In this document: positions 7,020 to 15,798 of the stretch, in pieces
Layout: the number at the start of each line of letters is the position of its first letter
Position numbering within the stretch: the stretch's first letter is position 1
Assembly: GCF_039539525.1 (NCBI RefSeq)
Contig: NZ_BAABDH010000016.1
Span: 1-64,000 of the forward strand
From: Hymenobacter algoricola
Lineage (GTDB): Bacteria; Bacteroidota; Bacteroidia; Cytophagales; Hymenobacteraceae
Length of the DNA stretch: 64,000 nt
Direction: 5' to 3'
The notes under the pieces: generated by a model
Seen by the model: only the letters and a program-made list of their open reading frames with translations
Told to the model about the DNA's origin: nothing
The model's database searches: none
Translations under genes and position numbers: made by a program

Positions 7020-8891
7020 ATGGCCGAAATCATAAGAATGCCCAAAATGAGCGACACGATGACCGAAGGGGTCATTGCCTCGTGGCTCAAGAAGGTGGGT
7101 GATAAAGTCAAGTCCGGGGATATTCTGGCCGAAGTCGAAACCGACAAGGCCACCATGGAGCTGGAAAACTATGAGGACGGCACACTGCTGCACATTGGCC
7201 CCAAGCAGGGCGACGCCGTGCCCGTAGACGGCGTTCTGGCAATTGTAGGCAAAGAAGGAGAAGACATTTCCGCCCTGCTGAGCGGTGACCAGGGTGCCCC
7301 GGCACCCACGCCTGCCCCCGCTGTTGAAGCAGCCCCGGCCCCGGCCCCGGCTCCGGCCGCTGAAGCGGCCCCGGCCCCAGCTGCCGCTCCGTCTGCACCA
7401 GCCCCGGCTGCTGCTGCCGTGGCTCCCGCACCAGCTGCTGCTGCCACTCCGGCCCCCGCGCCAGCTGCTCCGACCGGCAACGGCAAGAAGGCTACCGTCA
7501 TCCGGATGCCCAAGATGAGCGACACGATGACGGAGGGTACTATTGCCTCCTGGCTCAAGAAGGTGGGTGATAAAGTGAAATCCGGCGACATTCTGGCCGA
7601 AGTCGAAACCGACAAGGCCACGATGGAGCTGGAAAACTACGACGACGGCACGCTGCTCTACATCGGCCCGAAAGACGGCGAAGCCGTAGCCGTTGACGGT
7701 ATTCTGGCCATCATCGGCGAAGAAGGAGCTGACGTGCAGGCGCTGCTCGGCGGCCAGTCGGGTGGCAGCGCTACGCCAGCGCCGGCAGCGCCGGCGGCCG
7801 AAGCCGCTCCGGCAGTACCAGCACCGGCCGAAGCCGCTCCGGCAACTCCCGCACCAGCACCAGCACCAGCACCAGCACCAGCCGCAACGGCGGCGGCGGC
7901 TCCGCAGTCGGCTACCGTGGCGCAGCCCGGCGGGCGTATTTTTGCTTCGCCGCTGGCCAAGAGCATTGCCAAGGACAAGGGCATTGACCTGACCAGCATC
8001 AAGGGCTCGGGCGAAAACGGCCGCATCGTGTCGCGCGACCTGGAAAGCGCCCAGCCCGGCGCTGCTCCGGCCGCCCAGCCTGCCTCCACTCCAGCCGCCG
8101 CGGCTCAACCTGCTCCGGCCGCGCCAGATGCGCCAGCAGCTCCGGCCGCGCCAGCGGCTGAAGCTCCGGCCCCGCAACCAAGACCCGAGGACCCCAAGAC
8201 CCCAAGCTCCCAGGACTACACCGACACGCCCGTGTCGCAGATGCGGAAGGTTATTGCCCGCCGTCTCTCCGAAAGCCTGTTTACGGCCCCGCATTTCTAT
8301 CTGACGATGGAAATCGTGATGGACCGGGCCATGGAGGTGCGCACCCAGCTCAACACTCTGTCGCCGGTGAAGCTCAGCTTCAACGACCTCGTAATCAAAG
8401 CGGCCGCCGTGGCCCTGAAGCAGCACCCGGCCGTCAATTCCTCGTGGCTCGGGGACAAAATTCGCCAGAACCACGTCATCAACATCGGCGTGGCCGTGGC
8501 CGTGGACGAAGGCCTGCTGGTGCCCGTGGTACGCAACGCCGACGGCAAGGGCCTCTCGACCATTGCTACCGAGGTGAAAGCCCTGGCCGAGAAAGCCAAA
8601 ACCAAGAAGCTGCAGCCCAGCGAGTGGGAGGGCAGCACCTTCACCATCTCCAACCTGGGCATGTTCGGCATCGAGGAGTTCACGGCCATCATCAACCCGC
8701 CGGATGCCTGCATCCTGGCCGTGGGCGGCATCAAGCAGACGGCCGTGGTCAAAGACGGGCAGCTGGCCGTCGGCAACCTGATGAAGGTGACGCTCAGCTG
8801 CGACCACCGCGTGGTGGACGGGGCCACCGGCGCCGCCTTCCTGCAGACGCTGAAGGCCCTGCTGGAAGACCCGATGCGGATGCTCATCTGA
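7020..8891 (+). CDS. pdhC: Pyruvate dehydrogenase E2, dihydrolipoamide acetyltransferase
   Basis: 623 residues. E2 forms the core of the pyruvate dehydrogenase complex and transfers acetyl groups from lipoyl-lysine to CoA. In order: lipoyl domain 1 (about 1-85, lipoylated Lys in ETDKATME), an Ala/Pro linker, lipoyl domain 2 (about 158-245, same motif), a second linker, an E3/E1-binding domain (ASPLAKSIAKDKGID and GRIVSRD), a third linker, and the catalytic domain ending with DHRVVDGATGAAF, where His and Asp are catalytic. The first 45 residues of the two lipoyl domains are almost identical. No E1 or E3 gene is adjacent. Confidence 0.95.
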   Translation: MAEIIRMPKMSDTMTEGVIASWLKKVGDKVKSGDILAEVETDKATMELENYEDGTLLHIGPKQGDAVPVDGVLAIVGKEGEDISALLSGDQGAPAPTPAPAVEAAPAPAPAPAAEAAPAPAAAPSAPAPAAAAVAPAPAAAATPAPAPAAPTGNGKKATVIRMPKMSDTMTEGTIASWLKKVGDKVKSGDILAEVETDKATMELENYDDGTLLYIGPKDGEAVAVDGILAIIGEEGADVQALLGGQSGGSATPAPAAPAAEAAPAVPAPAEAAPATPAPAPAPAPAPAATAAAAPQSATVAQPGGRIFASPLAKSIAKDKGIDLTSIKGSGENGRIVSRDLESAQPGAAPAAQPASTPAAAAQPAPAAPDAPAAPAAPAAEAPAPQPRPEDPKTPSSQDYTDTPVSQMRKVIARRLSESLFTAPHFYLTMEIVMDRAMEVRTQLNTLSPVKLSFNDLVIKAAAVALKQHPAVNSSWLGDKIRQNHVINIGVAVAVDEGLLVPVVRNADGKGLSTIATEVKALAEKAKTKKLQPSEWEGSTFTISNLGMFGIEEFTAIINPPDACILAVGGIKQTAVVKDGQLAVGNLMKVTLSCDHRVVDGATGAAFLQTLKALLEDPMRMLI

Positions 8892-8920
8892 TAAAATCGT
8901 AAGCTATTCAGCCTCAGAGA

Positions 8921-8947
8921 AGCCAGCCCAATCGGGCTGGCTTTTTT
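8921..8947 (+). terminator. Intrinsic terminator after pdhC
   Basis: AGCCAGCCC / GGGCTGGCT with a 4-nt loop followed by six T. It lies 30 bp after the stop codon. Confidence 0.85.
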
Positions 8948-9081
8948 GTTGCCGGCTAACCCCGATAATCCACTGGGCAGCGGATAGGGCGCTTTTTTTA
9001 TTGTAAAAGCTCTATACTTACCCCCAGAGGGCTTCAGATGGTAGCCTTTGGATGGTTGAATCTTTCACCTTGACTAGCGCT

Positions 9082-11676
9082 ATGAAGCAAAATTTACTGG
9101 CACTAACGCTGTGTGTGGTCAGCGCCACCGCCTTTGGGCAGGGCCAGGCCCTGACCGGACAAGTTCTGGATGCCGCCGGCCGGCCCGTTATCGGGGCTAC
9201 GGTGGTCGAGCGGGGGACTAACAATGGTACGGCCACCAACAATGAAGGCCGCTTTACGCTGTCGTCGCGCACGGCCAGCCCGCGCCTGGTGGTCAGCTCT
9301 ATCGGCTTTGCCTCGCAGGAAGTAAGCGCCAGCGGCGGCACTGTGAGCGTGCAGCTGGCCGAATCCAGCACCAGCCTGGGCGGCGTACAGGTGGTGGGCT
9401 CGCGCAGCCAAAACCGCTCCGTGACCGACTCGCCTTCGCCGGTCGACATTATTGACCTGCGGGAAGTGACGGCCAAAACCGGCCAGCTCGACGTGAACCA
9501 GCTGCTGCAGTTCGTGGCGCCGTCCTTCAACTCAAATCGCCAGACCGGCTCCGACGGGGCCGACCACGTAGATCCGGCCTCCCTGCGCGGCCTGGGTCCC
9601 GACCAGACTTTGGTGCTGGTGAACGGCAAGCGTCAGCACCAGTCGTCGCTGGTAAACCTGTTCGGCTCCCGCGGCCGCGGCAATACCGGCACCGACCTGA
9701 ACGTGATACCGGCCGCCAGCATCGAGCGGATTGAAATCCTGCGCGACGGCGCCGCCGCCCAGTACGGCTCCGACGCCATTGCGGGCGTGATTAACATCGT
9801 GCTCAAAAGCTCGGTGAAGGAGCTGACGGCCAGCGTGAACTACGGCGCTTACGACGCCAAATACCGCCGTGACGACCAGAAGTTCGACGGCGGCAACTTC
9901 AACGCCAACGTCAACTACGGCGTGGGCCTGGGCGAGAAGGGCAGCTTCATCAATGGCACGCTCGACTTCAACCAGCGCCAGCACACCCAGCGCGCCGCCG
10001 TGCCCATTGGTCCCGATGGCCTGGCCCGCCGCGAGTACGGCGACCCCCAGGTGGCGAACGTCTCGGCTTACCTCAACTCCAAGTTCGCCCTCAGCGACAA
10101 GGCGCACGTGTACGTATTTGGCGGGGCCAACAAGCGCAAGGGCGATGCCTACGCCTGGACCCGCTTCGCCGACGACGACCGCAACGTACCCGCTATCTAT
10201 CCCAACGGTTTCGACCCCATTATCACCAGCGACATCTGGGATGCCTCGGCCGTGGCCGGGGTGCGGGTCAATGTGGGGGGCTGGGAGCTGGACCTGAGCA
10301 ACAACTTCGGCTCCAACCGCTTCCAGTACGGGGTCGAAAACTCGCTGAACGCCACCCTGGGCGCCAGCTCGCCGACTTCCTTCGACGCGGGTGGGTTCCA
10401 GCTGCAGCAGAATGTGGTGAGTCTGGGCCTGACGCGCAACTACAAAACGGTGCTGGAAGGGCTCAACATCGCCGCCGGGGCCGAGCTGCGGCGCGAGTGG
10501 TATTCGCTGTTTGCCGGCGAGCGAACTTCCTGGGATACGTTTGACACGAACCCCGAGGCGGCACCCGGCTCCCAGGGCTTCCCCGGGTACCAGCCCAAAG
10601 ATGAAGTTGAGGCCCAGCGCGACAACTTTGGCGCCTACGTAGATGCCGAGCTGAACGTGACGCCGCAGTGGCTGCTGGCCGGGGCACTGCGCTACGAGGA
10701 CTACACCGATTTTGGCAACACGTTCAACTACAAAGCCTCCACTCGCTATATCCTGACCGAGTTTCTGACGTTGCGCGCCACGTACAGCACCGGCTTCCGG
10801 GCGCCGTCGCTGGCCCAGATCAACTTCAACTCCACCTTCACCAACTTCATTGAGGGCAAGCCGGTGGAAGTGCTGCTGGCCCGCAACAACAATCCCATTA
10901 CCCAGAAGCTGGGCATTCCGACCCTGAAGCAGGAAACGTCCAGCAGCGCCAACGTGGGCCTGACCAGCCGCATCGGCTCCTCGCTGAGCCTGACCGTGGA
11001 TGGCTACTATATCAAGGTCAGGGACCGGGTGGTGCTCACCAGCCCGTTTAAGGCCCGCATTACCGACCCCAACGACGAGACTAAAACCATTCCGGACCCC
11101 GTCATCGGGGCCGAGCTGGAAGCCGCCGGAGTAGCGCAGGCCCAGTTCTTCGCCAATGCCACCGACACCCGCTCCCTGGGCCTCGACGTGGTGCTGAACC
11201 ACAACGCTGCGCTGGGCACGGGCCGTCTGAGCTCCACGCTGGCCGCCAACTTCAACCGCCTGCGCATCGACCGGGTGCAGACCTCGGGCCGCCTGGCCGG
11301 GCGCGAAGATGATTTCTTCGGCCCCCGCGAGCAGGCCTTCGTGAAAGCTTCGGCTCCGCCGTCCAAAATCAACCTGACCTTCGACTACAAAGTGAGCAAG
11401 TGGGGCGCGCTGCTGCGCTTCGTGCGCTTCGACAAAGTAACGCTGCTCGACTTCGACAACGAGCCGATGAAGTACAAGTCCCGCATCACCACCGACCTGA
11501 CGCTGAGCTATTCGCTGACCGACCACCTGCAGCTGGCCGTGGGCAGCTCCAACCTGCTGAACAGGTACCCCACGCTGTTTGATCCGCAGCGCACCGAAAC
11601 CGGTGGTGCCTGGGATCCGGTGCAGATGGGGGCCAACGGACGGTTTTACTTTGCCAAGCTGCAGGCGCGGTTTTAA
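9082..11676 (+). CDS. TonB-dependent receptor
   Basis: 864 residues, an outer-membrane active transporter. A signal peptide (to about residue 20, ATAFGQ) is followed by a carboxypeptidase-regulatory-like beta-sandwich (TGQVLDAAGRPVIGATV to about residue 105). Next comes the plug domain, with SLRGLGPDQTLVLVNGKR and IERIEILRDGAAAQYGSDAI, then a 22-strand barrel ending in the outer-membrane signature FYFAKLQARF with terminal Phe. No SusD partner follows, so it is more likely a metal-chelate or small-ligand receptor than a SusC glycan importer. The ATG at 9082 begins the signal peptide; the longer frame from 9052 does not improve it. Confidence 0.92.
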   Translation: MKQNLLALTLCVVSATAFGQGQALTGQVLDAAGRPVIGATVVERGTNNGTATNNEGRFTLSSRTASPRLVVSSIGFASQEVSASGGTVSVQLAESSTSLGGVQVVGSRSQNRSVTDSPSPVDIIDLREVTAKTGQLDVNQLLQFVAPSFNSNRQTGSDGADHVDPASLRGLGPDQTLVLVNGKRQHQSSLVNLFGSRGRGNTGTDLNVIPAASIERIEILRDGAAAQYGSDAIAGVINIVLKSSVKELTASVNYGAYDAKYRRDDQKFDGGNFNANVNYGVGLGEKGSFINGTLDFNQRQHTQRAAVPIGPDGLARREYGDPQVANVSAYLNSKFALSDKAHVYVFGGANKRKGDAYAWTRFADDDRNVPAIYPNGFDPIITSDIWDASAVAGVRVNVGGWELDLSNNFGSNRFQYGVENSLNATLGASSPTSFDAGGFQLQQNVVSLGLTRNYKTVLEGLNIAAGAELRREWYSLFAGERTSWDTFDTNPEAAPGSQGFPGYQPKDEVEAQRDNFGAYVDAELNVTPQWLLAGALRYEDYTDFGNTFNYKASTRYILTEFLTLRATYSTGFRAPSLAQINFNSTFTNFIEGKPVEVLLARNNNPITQKLGIPTLKQETSSSANVGLTSRIGSSLSLTVDGYYIKVRDRVVLTSPFKARITDPNDETKTIPDPVIGAELEAAGVAQAQFFANATDTRSLGLDVVLNHNAALGTGRLSSTLAANFNRLRIDRVQTSGRLAGREDDFFGPREQAFVKASAPPSKINLTFDYKVSKWGALLRFVRFDKVTLLDFDNEPMKYKSRITTDLTLSYSLTDHLQLAVGSSNLLNRYPTLFDPQRTETGGAWDPVQMGANGRFYFAKLQARF

Positions 11677-11703
11677 CCCCGGTTGCACTGCCTGTACAAA
11701 AGA

Positions 11704-11734
11704 AGCCTCTTCCTGAGCCAGGAAGAGGCTTTTT
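11704..11734 (+). terminator. Intrinsic terminator after the TonB receptor gene
   Basis: AGCCTCTTCCTG / CAGGAAGAGGCT, a 12-bp perfect stem with a 3-nt loop followed by five T. Confidence 0.85.
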
Positions 11735-11765
11735 GTGGAATAGAGCACCAAAGTACGGCAGGCGG

Positions 11766-12347
11766 CTACTGGCGGTGCCAAGTGCCGGCCCGCTTCGTGG
11801 TAAAGCCTATCAGCCCGTTGTAGCGGGAAAAATATACGGCCGTGACGGTATCGGCCCCGGCGGTGGGCGGCACCACAACCCGACCCAGGTAGCGGTAGGG
11901 CTGCCCGCTGAAGGTGGTGTCCCAGGCCACAATACGCTCGGAGCTGCTGGTGCCCACGCGCGAGTAGAACATGGTGCGCCCGTCGCTTTTGTTGGTGAGG
12001 AAGGAAGCAAATTCGTCCCCGCCCTTCGATACGTGAACGTAGTTGGCCCGGGCTTCCAGGGCCATGTTCAACAAGGAGTCGGGGCCGCTGCGGTACCACA
12101 CGTTGATAATTTCATGCTCGAACTTGCCGATCTGGTTGGTGCCCGACCGGATGTGCCGTTTGCGGGCCACGGTCAGGGTGCGCACCTGCCCGGTGCTGCT
12201 GCGGAAGGTAAGCACCTCCCCGTGCTGGTTGTGCAGCCAGTTTTTGGTGTAGTCCGGAATTTCCGATTCGTCCATCGAATCCAGCATGTTGCCGCAGGAA
12301 GACAAGAGGATAGCAAGGCCCAGGGCCGAGGGTAGCAATAGCTTCAT
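11766..12347 (-). CDS. Hypothetical lipoprotein
   Basis: 193 residues. The N terminus MKLLLPSALGLAILLSSC is a lipoprotein signal with the lipobox LLSSC, so the mature protein begins at Cys18 and is anchored to a membrane. The remainder is predicted mostly beta and polar, with no recognised domain. It is transcribed towards the TonB receptor gene and shares its terminator region. No function is proposed. Confidence 0.7.
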   Translation of the reverse strand: MKLLLPSALGLAILLSSCGNMLDSMDESEIPDYTKNWLHNQHGEVLTFRSSTGQVRTLTVARKRHIRSGTNQIGKFEHEIINVWYRSGPDSLLNMALEARANYVHVSKGGDEFASFLTNKSDGRTMFYSRVGTSSSERIVAWDTTFSGQPYRYLGRVVVPPTAGADTVTAVYFSRYNGLIGFTTKRAGTWHRQ

Positions 12348-12435
12348 CCAGGGAAGGTAGGGAGAAATTCAGAGTGGCCCGGGGCCACCCCGGCAAGTAA
12401 CCGGCGGTCAGACCCACATTACCGGGGCGGAAGTG

Positions 12436-12443
12436 TAGCTTTG
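12436..12443 (+). promoter_or_regulatory. Probable -7 box upstream of hslV
   Basis: TAGCTTTG matches TAnnTTTG exactly and lies 44 bp before the hslV ATG. No convincing -33 element is visible. Confidence 0.45.
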
Positions 12444-12487
12444 CGCCGTCATTGACAGCCTTCGGGCTACTTCTTTTATTCTGTATC

Positions 12488-13024
12488 ATGAAGATTCGCT
12501 CTACTACCGTGCTCGGCGTACGCCACAACGGGGAAATTGCCCTCGGCGCCGACGGCCAGGCCACCATGGACAAGCACGTGGCCAAGAGCAATGTGCGCAA
12601 AGTCCGCAAGCTCCACGACGGCAAAGTGGTGACGGGCTTCGCCGGCTCCACGGCCGACGCGTTTATGCTGCTCGACAAGTTTGAGGAGAAGCTCAGCGGC
12701 TACGGCGGGCAGCTGCGGCGCGCGGCCATCGAGCTGGCCAAGGAGTGGCGCAAAGACCAGTACCTGCGCAAGCTCGAAGCCATGATGGTGGTCTGCGACA
12801 AAGACGAGCTGCTCATCATTGCCGGCACCGGCGACGTGCTGGAGCCCGACTCCGACGTGGCTGCCATCGGCTCGGGGGCCATGTACGCCCAGGCCGCCGC
12901 CCTGGCCCTGAAAAAGCACGCCCCCCACCTTACGGCCCGGCAGATGGTGGAAGAAGCCCTGCACATTGCTGCCGACATCTGTATCTATACCAATCACAAC
13001 CTGATGATTGAGCAGCCTTCCTAA
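12488..13024 (+). CDS. hslV: ATP-dependent protease subunit HslV
   Basis: 178 residues. HslV is the threonine peptidase of the cytosolic HslUV protease. MKIRS precedes TTVLGVRHNG; the first Thr of that pair is the expected nucleophile after removal of a 5-residue propeptide, as in other Bacteroidota. ALGADGQAT and GFAGSTADAFML are conserved, and the C terminus has ADICIYTNHNL. The longer frame from 12452 adds a hydrophobic leader that would block maturation, so 12488 is chosen. The ATPase HslU is not adjacent, unlike in proteobacteria. Confidence 0.95.
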   Translation: MKIRSTTVLGVRHNGEIALGADGQATMDKHVAKSNVRKVRKLHDGKVVTGFAGSTADAFMLLDKFEEKLSGYGGQLRRAAIELAKEWRKDQYLRKLEAMMVVCDKDELLIIAGTGDVLEPDSDVAAIGSGAMYAQAAALALKKHAPHLTARQMVEEALHIAADICIYTNHNLMIEQPS

Positions 13025-13044
13025 TTCTTGCCAATTCCTCCTGT

Positions 13045-13905
13045 ATGATAAAGTCAATGGCTACCTGGAAAGTACTTATCGGGCTCTGCCTGCTGCTGGG
13101 CGCTACTCCCGACGCCTGGGCCCTGAAGCCGGACCGCGTCTATCACCAGACGCCGGATTCGCTGGGCCTGGCGTACACGGCCCGCGTGCTCAAAACCCCG
13201 GACGGGGCCGCCATCAACACCTGGACCTTCGTGCCCGCCGCGGCCAAAAACCGCCACACCACCGTTGTGCTGGCGTATGCTGACGCTGGCAACATGGGCA
13301 GCTTCCTCTACCACGCCAATGCCCTCAGCCAGGCCGGCTACCAGGTCGTGACCTTCGACTACCGGGGCTTCGGGCAAAGCTCCGATTTTGCCATGAACCC
13401 CAGCCAGCTCTACTATCCCGAGTTTGCGGAAGACCTGCGCACGGTGGTCAGGGCCGCGCGCCGGCAGTTTCCGCAGCAGAAGCTGGGCGTGGTTTCGCTG
13501 TCGATGGGCACCATTGTGGCGGCTACCGTAGCGGCGGAAGGCAAGCTGGATTTCCTGGTGGGCGACGGGTTTGTGACCAATCCGCAGGAATTCATCGGCC
13601 GGGTGAAGCTGGCCAAAAATAAAGACGTGCTGCTGCCGGCTGCCGCCAGCCAGTACCCGCAGTTGCTGGCGAAGGTGAAATGCCCGATGCTGGTATTTTC
13701 CGGCACCCAGGATCAGGTTACCACCTTGGCCGACAGTCAGCAGCTGGTAGCCCGCAAGGACCGCCACCGGGAGCTGGTGCAGTTCGAGGGCGGCCACATG
13801 GCGGGCTTCGCGGTACTGTCGCGCCAGCCGATTTCCTTCCAGACTTTTGGCGACTTGTACGTAGAACGTATTTCCGCCTTCCTCAGTAAAGCCGGGCTCG
13901 GGTAA
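13045..13905 (+). CDS. Secreted alpha/beta hydrolase
   Basis: 286 residues. An N-terminal hydrophobic stretch (about residues 8-26, ending PDAWA) looks like a signal peptide. The alpha/beta hydrolase core shows FDYRGFGQSSDF, the nucleophile elbow SLSMGT (Ser at about 153), the acid in FSGTQDQVT and the catalytic His in EGGHMAGF. It resembles BAAT/dienelactone-like serine hydrolases; the substrate is unknown. It begins 20 bp after hslV and may be cotranscribed with it. Confidence 0.82.
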   Translation: MIKSMATWKVLIGLCLLLGATPDAWALKPDRVYHQTPDSLGLAYTARVLKTPDGAAINTWTFVPAAAKNRHTTVVLAYADAGNMGSFLYHANALSQAGYQVVTFDYRGFGQSSDFAMNPSQLYYPEFAEDLRTVVRAARRQFPQQKLGVVSLSMGTIVAATVAAEGKLDFLVGDGFVTNPQEFIGRVKLAKNKDVLLPAAASQYPQLLAKVKCPMLVFSGTQDQVTTLADSQQLVARKDRHRELVQFEGGHMAGFAVLSRQPISFQTFGDLYVERISAFLSKAGLG

Positions 13906-13964
13906 GCCGGCTCAACGCCAGGCTCCGAACCAACAACCAAAAACGAAAAACCAACCACCAACCG

Positions 13965-14936
13965 ATGCAAGTCACCAACTTCCTCAAGCACCACTACCGC
14001 CACTTCAACGCCGCGGCGCTGATTGATGCCGCCGAGGGCTACAACAAGCACCTGGCCGACGGGGGCAAGATGATGATAACCCTGGCCGGGGCCATGAGCA
14101 CCGCCGAAATGGGCATCCAGCTGGCCGAGCTCATCCGTCAGGACAAGGTCCAGATCATCAGCTGCACGGGGGCCAACCTGGAGGAGGACATCTTCAACCT
14201 CGTGGCCCACGACTTCTACGAGCGGGTGCCCAACTACCGCGACCTGACCCCCGCCGACGAGCAGGCCCTGCTCGAGCGCCACATGAACCGCGTGACCGAT
14301 ACCTGCATTCCGGAGGAGGAGGCCATGCGCCGCCTCGAGCACTCGGTGCTCAAGTTCTGGGAGAAGGCCGACAAGGCCGGCGAGCAGTACTTCCCCCACG
14401 AGTTCTTCTACCAGATCCTGAAGTCGGGCGAGCTGGAGCAGTACTACCAGATTGACCCCAAGGACTCCTGGATGCTGGCCGCGGCCGAGAAAAACCTGCC
14501 CATCATCTGCCCGGGCTGGGAAGACTCCACGCTGGGCAACATCTTCGCCGGCCACGTCATCAGCGGCGACATCCAGAACGTGCACACCGTGCGTACCGGC
14601 ATCGAGTACATGATCTACCTGGCCGGCTGGTACACCGAGCAGGCCACCGACGAGAGCCCGGTCGGCTTCTTCCAGATCGGCGGCGGCATTGCCGGCGATT
14701 TCCCCATCTGCGTGGTGCCCATGCTGCACCAGGATCTGGGCCGCACCACGGTGCCGCTGTGGGGCTACTTCTGCCAGATTTCGGATTCCACCACGTCCTA
14801 CGGCTCTTATTCCGGGGCCGTGCCCAACGAGAAAATTACCTGGGGCAAGCTGGGCCAGGACACGCCCAAGTTCATCATCGAGTCGGACGCGACGATTGTC
14901 GCGCCGCTGATTTTTGCCATCGTGCTCGGGCAGTAG
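13965..14936 (+). CDS. Deoxyhypusine synthase-like protein
   Basis: 323 residues aligning end to end with deoxyhypusine synthase: AGAMSTAEMGIQLAELIR near the N terminus, SCTGANLEED (NAD binding), PGWEDSTLGN, GGGIAGDFPI, and ITWGK near residue 288, whose Lys corresponds to the catalytic Lys that forms the enamine intermediate. ESDATIVAPL closes the domain. The eukaryotic enzyme uses spermidine and NAD to modify eIF5A. Bacteria lack eIF5A, so the bacterial enzyme more likely acts on free polyamines (homospermidine-type chemistry); this is an inference. Confidence 0.88.
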   Translation: MQVTNFLKHHYRHFNAAALIDAAEGYNKHLADGGKMMITLAGAMSTAEMGIQLAELIRQDKVQIISCTGANLEEDIFNLVAHDFYERVPNYRDLTPADEQALLERHMNRVTDTCIPEEEAMRRLEHSVLKFWEKADKAGEQYFPHEFFYQILKSGELEQYYQIDPKDSWMLAAAEKNLPIICPGWEDSTLGNIFAGHVISGDIQNVHTVRTGIEYMIYLAGWYTEQATDESPVGFFQIGGGIAGDFPICVVPMLHQDLGRTTVPLWGYFCQISDSTTSYGSYSGAVPNEKITWGKLGQDTPKFIIESDATIVAPLIFAIVLGQ

Positions 14937-14955
14937 GTATTGCTCAATAATTTAT

Positions 14956-14994
14956 AAAAAGGCCCGCCGCTGACGTTCAGCGGCGGGCCTTTTT
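14956..14994 (+). terminator. Intrinsic terminator, bidirectional
   Basis: A perfect 18-bp stem (AAAAAGGCCCGCCGCTGA / TCAGCGGCGGGCCTTTTT) with a 3-nt loop. It is A-rich on one side and T-rich on the other, between convergent genes. Confidence 0.9.
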
Positions 14995-15040
14995 GTGCTT
15001 TCTTCCCTGTCACCCGGCATATTTGAGCGATGGCGGGGAG

Positions 15041-15433
15041 CTATGACGGCAGGTCGGGCAGTACGAAGGACGCACTTGGCTGCCCATTGAGAAATACCTG
15101 TTCGATATACCGGATAGCTATGTCGCTTGCGTCATCCCACCAAGTGCCCAGCTCAATACTGTTTTCCGGATTCTTATTCCACAGGACGATGACTTCACAA
15201 TCAGGGTCTAGCTGAATACCGAATTGAACAGAGGCGTCTTCGTAAACTGCCCAAACGTCTTCTGACTGATACTCCTGAGGGTGGAAGAACCGAAGCTTAG
15301 AGATGAAACCGGGAAAACGGGCTTCCAGGCGGGGAAACGAATCCTTGCCGAAGCCTGAGTACCGCGTTTGCGCTTCCGCATAGCTTTCCTCTGCAAAGCG
15401 TAAGCTGGCTGGGAGTAAGTCGTGAGTTGTCAT
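15041..15433 (-). CDS. Hypothetical protein
   Basis: 130 residues, no signal peptide. The first third is helical (LRFAEESYAEAQTRY), followed by several short beta strands with LWNKNPENSIELGTWW and EQVFLNG. The composition suggests a small soluble SMI1/KNR4- or immunity-like fold, but no family is recognised. Codon use is less GC-rich than neighbouring genes. A structured repeat (15457-15565) lies directly upstream. Convergent with the deoxyhypusine synthase-like gene. Confidence 0.65.
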   Translation of the reverse strand: MTTHDLLPASLRFAEESYAEAQTRYSGFGKDSFPRLEARFPGFISKLRFFHPQEYQSEDVWAVYEDASVQFGIQLDPDCEVIVLWNKNPENSIELGTWWDDASDIAIRYIEQVFLNGQPSASFVLPDLPS

Positions 15434-15456
15434 GTTTGCCTCAATATTGCTCCGCC

Positions 15457-15565
15457 GTCGCTCGGCTATGCCGAGTGACCTCTATGCTCTGAACAGCTGT
15501 GCTGCGAATCCGTCCGCGCCAACCCGCCCAACCGGCGTGGGACACTCGCGGCCCAGCCGAGCGAC
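15457..15565. repeat. Structured intergenic repeat, copy 1
   Basis: Bounded by an exact 11-bp inverted repeat, GTCGCTCGGCT (15457-15467) and AGCCGAGCGAC (15555-15565). The left end also folds on itself (GTCGCTCGGC with GCCGAGTGAC). The inner part has ATGCTCTGAACAGCTGTGCT, shared with copy 2 at 18323-18463. The remainder of the 365-bp gap to the PAS gene holds an AT-richer stretch with TATCTTTA around 15639, a possible -7 box. Confidence 0.65.
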
Positions 15566-15798
15566 TGCCTGCAAAGAAGAGACTTATTCCCGGATAAGAA
15601 AACGTCTAAAAAAGAACGTCGTGCAGCGCGCCACGCAGTATCTTTACCTCCATACTACTTAATTACTCGCGCAGTAAAGATGCTGCGCGCGGCATGACGT
15701 TCCGGTTGTTTTCTTCTGTCGGAACAAGCCTATTACCTGCCCAGGCGTCAGCACGGCTTCATCCCTGCCCGCCGGTTTTGCGTCAACAATCTTCCTAC

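Noticed and set aside
9532..12099. 855-codon frame antisense to the TonB receptor gene
   Set aside because: A shadow of a clear outer-membrane receptor gene.
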